A DNA stretch of 64,000 nt from the NCBI RefSeq assembly GCF_028435365.1, contig NZ_JAGTJJ010000030.1, forward strand, positions 1 through 64,000. Direction: 5' to 3'. The DNA comes from Polyangium jinanense (GTDB lineage Bacteria > Myxococcota > Polyangia > Polyangiales > Polyangiaceae). A program made the position numbers and the translations under genes. This document shows positions 60,841 to 64,000 of the stretch, in pieces (within the stretch, counting starts at the first letter, position 1; each line of letters starts with the position of its first letter). A model generated the notes under the pieces. That model had not been told where the DNA came from. It worked only from the letters and a program-made list of their open reading frames with translations, and did not search any database.

Positions 60841-62406
60841 TCAGTAGTTCCACGCGACGCAGTCGGTCGTCGTGCGAACGACGAACTCGGCCAGCGTGCG
60901 CATGTTCTGCACGAACTTGCTCGTGTCGTAATAGTCGCCCGGGGTGGCGCCGCTCCGCGGGCCGCTCGGGCTGTACGTCGTGATCCACCGCTCGTTGTTG
61001 ATCGCCGTGTCGACGGCCTGCGCCGTGTCGGCGCGGAGCTGCTGGCACGAGCGCTTCATCACGGTCGTGTCGGTCGCCAGCCGGTCGTACTCGGCGTGGA
61101 TCGCGGCGAGCTGCGACGGGCCCACCCACCCGTAGTTCTGGTAGGTCGGCGGCGCAGGAGAGAACTGGACCGGGTAACCGCCGGGCTTCACGGTGTAGAA
61201 GCCGATGTTCGACGGCGACGTGTCATCGAGCTCGATGTAGCGGTGGATCAGCGTGTCGTTCGCGTGGTCGACGGTCTCGAGGTAGGCGAGCGCGGTCCCG
61301 ACCGCGGCACGGTTGGCCGGCACGCTCGGGTCGAGCTGGTAGAGGCGGAGGAGCGCCCACATGACGTCCTGGCTCTCCTGGCCCGCGATCGCCGGAACTT
61401 CCCAGCTGCGCGCCCAGCGCGGCTGCATCTGGATGTCGTACTGCTGCGCCCAGGCGGGCTGCGGCTGCGGCATCTGCGCGCGACGAAGGAAGTCGCCGTA
61501 CGCGGTGAGCATGGCCTGGTAGGTCGCGGCCTGCGCGGGATAGATCTCCCTCGCCCAGTACAGCATCTCCACGAAGGCCGTCGCGAGGTTGTCGTTCAGG
61601 GTCGGGTCGTCCCAGTACTCGTTGGTGTAGGCGTTCGCGTAGCAGTTGGCGAGGCCGCACGAGGTCCCGATCGAGGGCGGATAGCTCGCCTGGAGCGCCG
61701 GCCGCGCGGCGACGGGGCCGGAGAACCCCTGTGGAAAGCCGCCGTTCGTCGGGAACTGCGAGGTCTCGACCCGCGCGCGGGCGTACGAGGAGGAGCCGGA
61801 GATCGCCGCGTCCGCGAACCCGAGGAGATGATCGGTGCGCATGATCGCGATGAGCGCGTTCTGCGTGACCTGGTCGTCGTAGCTCGTCGTCGTGCAGCCG
61901 CCGCAGCTACAGCTCGCCGTGGTGTTGAGGTAGCACCCCTTCAGCGTCGGCGTCGGCTTGAAGTCCGCGTAGAGCCGCCAGCCCCCCGACTTGATCTGGC
62001 CGTGACGCAGCGCCATCGCCGCGTCCAGCGCGTAGGTCTCGAGCGCTGGTGTCGCCGGGTCGGCGAGCGCGGCCTCGACGAACGCGATCGTCACGTCCGC
62101 CGTGCCGGGCGATTGGATCATGATCTGATCCTCGTCGAGCTGGATATCGCCCCAGCGCTCGCTCAGGTTGGTGGCGTTGTGGTGCCACGCATACCCGCCG
62201 TGACGCGCGACGAAATCGTGAAAGAACTTTGCCGCGTTCCGCATGCGTCCGAGCGCCTTCTGGCGGAGCGGAGTCGAAGCCGCCTGCTCCGCCTCGCCGA
62301 GCTCGATGCTCGATTGCGAGTCGTCGCTCTCCAGGTCGGTGTTTGTCGCGACGCAGGCGAACGTCGAGAGGGCGGGCGAGAGAACAAGCGCGAGAAGTTT
62401 CTTCAT
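60841..62406 (-). CDS. Pectate lyase PL10-like exported protein
   Basis: A 521-aa lipoprotein or secreted protein (LSTFAC). The alpha-helical chain contains AAKFFHDFVARHGGYAWHHN, IQSPGTADVTIAFVEAA and the diagnostic-looking WAQQYDIQMQPRWARSWEVPAI followed by GQES, which resembles PL10 pectate lyases (an alpha/alpha barrel). The catalytic Asp/Arg set could not be confirmed. CSCGGC near residue 175 is unusual. Other glycan-binding barrels remain possible. Confidence 0.6.
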   Translation of the reverse strand: MKKLLALVLSPALSTFACVATNTDLESDDSQSSIELGEAEQAASTPLRQKALGRMRNAAKFFHDFVARHGGYAWHHNATNLSERWGDIQLDEDQIMIQSPGTADVTIAFVEAALADPATPALETYALDAAMALRHGQIKSGGWRLYADFKPTPTLKGCYLNTTASCSCGGCTTTSYDDQVTQNALIAIMRTDHLLGFADAAISGSSSYARARVETSQFPTNGGFPQGFSGPVAARPALQASYPPSIGTSCGLANCYANAYTNEYWDDPTLNDNLATAFVEMLYWAREIYPAQAATYQAMLTAYGDFLRRAQMPQPQPAWAQQYDIQMQPRWARSWEVPAIAGQESQDVMWALLRLYQLDPSVPANRAAVGTALAYLETVDHANDTLIHRYIELDDTSPSNIGFYTVKPGGYPVQFSPAPPTYQNYGWVGPSQLAAIHAEYDRLATDTTVMKRSCQQLRADTAQAVDTAINNERWITTYSPSGPRSGATPGDYYDTSKFVQNMRTLAEFVVRTTTDCVAWNY

Positions 62407-62500
62407 GAATACGACGCGTTAGCACACCACATGTCGGGCTGATAGCTCGAGCAGGCGTAGGAGCCCCTCCCGCGAGCTTCGCGAACGCATCCCCGCGCCG

Positions 62501-63217
62501 TCAGGGGGCGGCCGGCGTCACGCACACCGAGACGGTCATGCCGCAGGTGTTGCAGGGCTGGTTGTGGCAGGGATTGATGCTCACCTCCTGGCACGTGCCG
62601 CCGGAGATGGGGCAATCGAAGTCGCCGGTGCAATCCGTCACGGCGAAGCAGCCCGCCTCCGGGAGGGCCGGCATTCCGCAGCCCGGGACGAGCCAGCGGC
62701 AGCCTGCGTCCGCGCCGCACTCCGTCTCGTTCTTGTAGGAAACACAATAGTCGGGGGGCGGGGGATTGCAGGTCGATATGCCCTCGGTGGTCCAGACCGC
62801 GCCATCACACGAGGCCGTCTGCTCCTGCGGGCCGCAGCCGTAATCGACGGTGTAGCTGCACGTGGTCACGTAGCTGCAAAGCGCTCCCGACGCCGGCGCT
62901 TCGGACGGGCATGGGTCGACGGGGGGCGGATTGCACCCGCTCGTCATGTGCCATGTCCCCTCTTCGCAATAATACACCTCCACGCACGCGTCGTTGTACT
63001 CGCACGAGAGCGGCCCGGTGCACGGCGTGTTCGTGTCCGGCGGCGTCGCGGGGCACTCGGGCGTCTCGACGGGAGGCGGGTTCTCGGTCTCGGTGGGAGG
63101 CGGGTTCGACGTGACGGTGGTGATACACCCGGGCAACAACACGACGGCGGTCGCGGCCTGGGCGACGGTGACGACAAAAGGCTTTCGGCGGGGCTTCTGC
63201 TTGCGGGGAAAAGACAT
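62501..63217 (-). CDS. Cysteine-rich lipoprotein
   Basis: A 238-aa lipoprotein (VVLLPGC lipobox) starting at ATG 63217, with GGAG nine bases upstream. A proline- and threonine-rich linker (NPPPTETENPPPVETP) precedes about 20 cysteines (CPATPPDTNTPC, CEYNDAC, CSYVTTCSYTVDYGCGP, CRWLVPGCGMP, CHNQPCNTC), a disulphide-rich surface domain resembling those of other myxobacterial lipoproteins. The function is unknown. A 57-codon upstream extension was rejected. Confidence 0.75.
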   Translation of the reverse strand: MSFPRKQKPRRKPFVVTVAQAATAVVLLPGCITTVTSNPPPTETENPPPVETPECPATPPDTNTPCTGPLSCEYNDACVEVYYCEEGTWHMTSGCNPPPVDPCPSEAPASGALCSYVTTCSYTVDYGCGPQEQTASCDGAVWTTEGISTCNPPPPDYCVSYKNETECGADAGCRWLVPGCGMPALPEAGCFAVTDCTGDFDCPISGGTCQEVSINPCHNQPCNTCGMTVSVCVTPAAP

Positions 63218-63922
63218 GGTCTTCATCTCCGGAGATGGCTCAGCATGGCGCAACCAGGCGCCAGGACCGGTCAGGATTCCTTGGTCTTGCAACAATCGTG
63301 CAGAGCGTACCAGCATGGGGACACCCTCCACGTTCGCCGGCAAGCCGCGAGCGACGTGGCCCTCGGGAGAGGACAATAGGTTGCTCATTTACGATACGCG
63401 GACAGGTGCATTGCTCGCCGAAATGGACTACAGCCCGCGTTTCGATCAGGCGGACATCACGCTTCCTCCTCACCCAGGCTTCGCCTGGCGCACCGCGGAG
63501 CCACCCGCAGCCACGCTTTGCGTGGCGAGGATGGCGAGCACGGCTTGGTCTTGCAGAGACCGAGCACGACGGTAAGCTAGCCTCCTTCCGAGCGGAATCC
63601 CCTACGTCCCCGCCCCCTTGCACGTGCGCTTGACTTTGGCCTGCCCGTGCGCATGCGCCCCCGCACCCGCACCCGCTTCCGCACCCGCTCCCGCACCCGC
63701 TCCCGCACCCGCTCCCGCTCCCGCTCCCGCTCCCGCTCCCGCTCCCGCTCCCGCTCCCGCTCCCGTGCGTGGGACAGATCGTCCACGACGCTGGCACGTC
63801 GGGCACGTTCGAGACTCACCTACCTCTTGCGGTCCCTTGGGGTTTCGTCCAAACATCGCTTGGCGGACGGACGCCAAAAAAGTTCGCCAGGTCCGAGCGA
63901 CCGGGATACTTCCAGGTACAAC
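63218..63922. other. Intergenic with short hairpins and hexamer array
   Basis: No gene is supported. Three short hairpins follow each other: ccaggc-ttc-gcctgg (63474-63488), ccacgc-ttt-gcgtgg (63511-63525) and ggtct-tgcag-agacc (63547-63561). They look like the hairpins of the dyad repeat in size but share no loops with it. After them comes the reverse-oriented hexamer array. Confidence 0.4.
63663..63764 (-). repeat. Hexamer array (17 copies), reverse orientation
   Basis: Seventeen hexamers, read on the minus strand as GGGAGC, GGGTGC and one GGAAGC. It is the only array of this family in the opposite orientation and lies 160 bases upstream of the lipoprotein start at 63923. No conserved flank was recognised. 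Confidence 0.8.
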
Positions 63923-64000
63923 ATGAACCACACGCGCTACATCACCGCTCTCTGCGCTGCCGTACTGCCCTTCGCTCTGGTCCTCGTGGCCAATGGCTGC
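63923..64000 (+). CDS. Lipoprotein, partial (cut by window end)
   Basis: ATG at 63923 opens MNHTRYITALCAAVLPFALV, and the last codons in the window read LVANGC, a lipoprotein signal peptide with lipobox cysteine. The mature part is beyond the window. Confidence 0.7.
   Translation, partial: MNHTRYITALCAAVLPFALVLVANGC

Overview
The window reads as chromosomal DNA of a high-GC delta-proteobacterial predator or saprophyte, most likely a myxobacterium of the Polyangiales (Polyangium/Sorangium-like). The reasons are strong G/C third positions, many lipoproteins with Gly/Ser-rich spacers after the lipobox, a metalloprotease with a MYXO-CTERM tail, an Oar-like TonB-dependent receptor, a double-length UvrA, an NtrC-type activator next to an SUMF1 lipoprotein, and a TPR-CHAT protein. 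Genus is inference. No rRNA, tRNA or CRISPR array was recognised.

The left 42 kb is densely packed. It opens with part of a hairpin-cluster repeat (1-105). Next is a TonB-ExbB-ExbD-ExbD operon (minus strand, ending in a clear intrinsic terminator), facing away from an Oar-like receptor and its partner lipoprotein (3385-7613). After that come a thioredoxin-fold lipoprotein, small lipoproteins and a matrixin-type protease with a partner exported protein. A PATAN/DUF4388-like protein precedes a tandem UvrA cotranscribed with an unknown membrane protein. SmpB is followed by a small PilZ-like protein and a DUF362 protein. A translationally coupled operon encodes a YceI-like protein, two permease-like proteins and a degenerate ABC ATPase. 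A vWA/DxDxDG lipoprotein, NtrC-SUMF1, a TPR protein, a CoA-type Nudix hydrolase and an SPFH protein follow. A second, complete dyad of the hairpin element (36706-37001) ends five bases from the stop of a class III cyclase, which is in an operon with a YgiQ radical SAM protein.

The right 22 kb is looser and accessory-like. It holds two unrelated tandem arrays that both have a 43-bp period, seven arrays of a GGRAGC hexanucleotide (45.4 to 63.8 kb) and a conserved flank close to ATCTGATTGTGTACCGC that lies shortly upstream of several gene starts. It also carries gene remnants: an IS630 transposase, an interrupted ORF, an ECF sigma tail and an HTH tail. Intact genes here are PadR plus a membrane protein, a DUF4258/YgiT-type toxin-antitoxin-like operon, a lipid kinase, an S37 peptidase, several lipoproteins, TPR-CHAT, a fatty acid hydroxylase, a four-helix-bundle protein, a class C beta-lactamase-like hydrolase, a PL10-like protein and the first codons of a lipoprotein cut by the window end.

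Working together: the minus-strand TonB/ExbB/ExbD genes probably energise the adjacent receptor. The ABC operon is one coupled unit. YgiQ, the 136-aa protein and the cyclase are coexpressed. The most unusual signals are non-coding: the covarying hairpin element, the hexamer/flank family, the two 43-bp arrays, and a pair of GAAACNGTTTC palindromes exactly 42 bp apart between two divergent lipoprotein genes.
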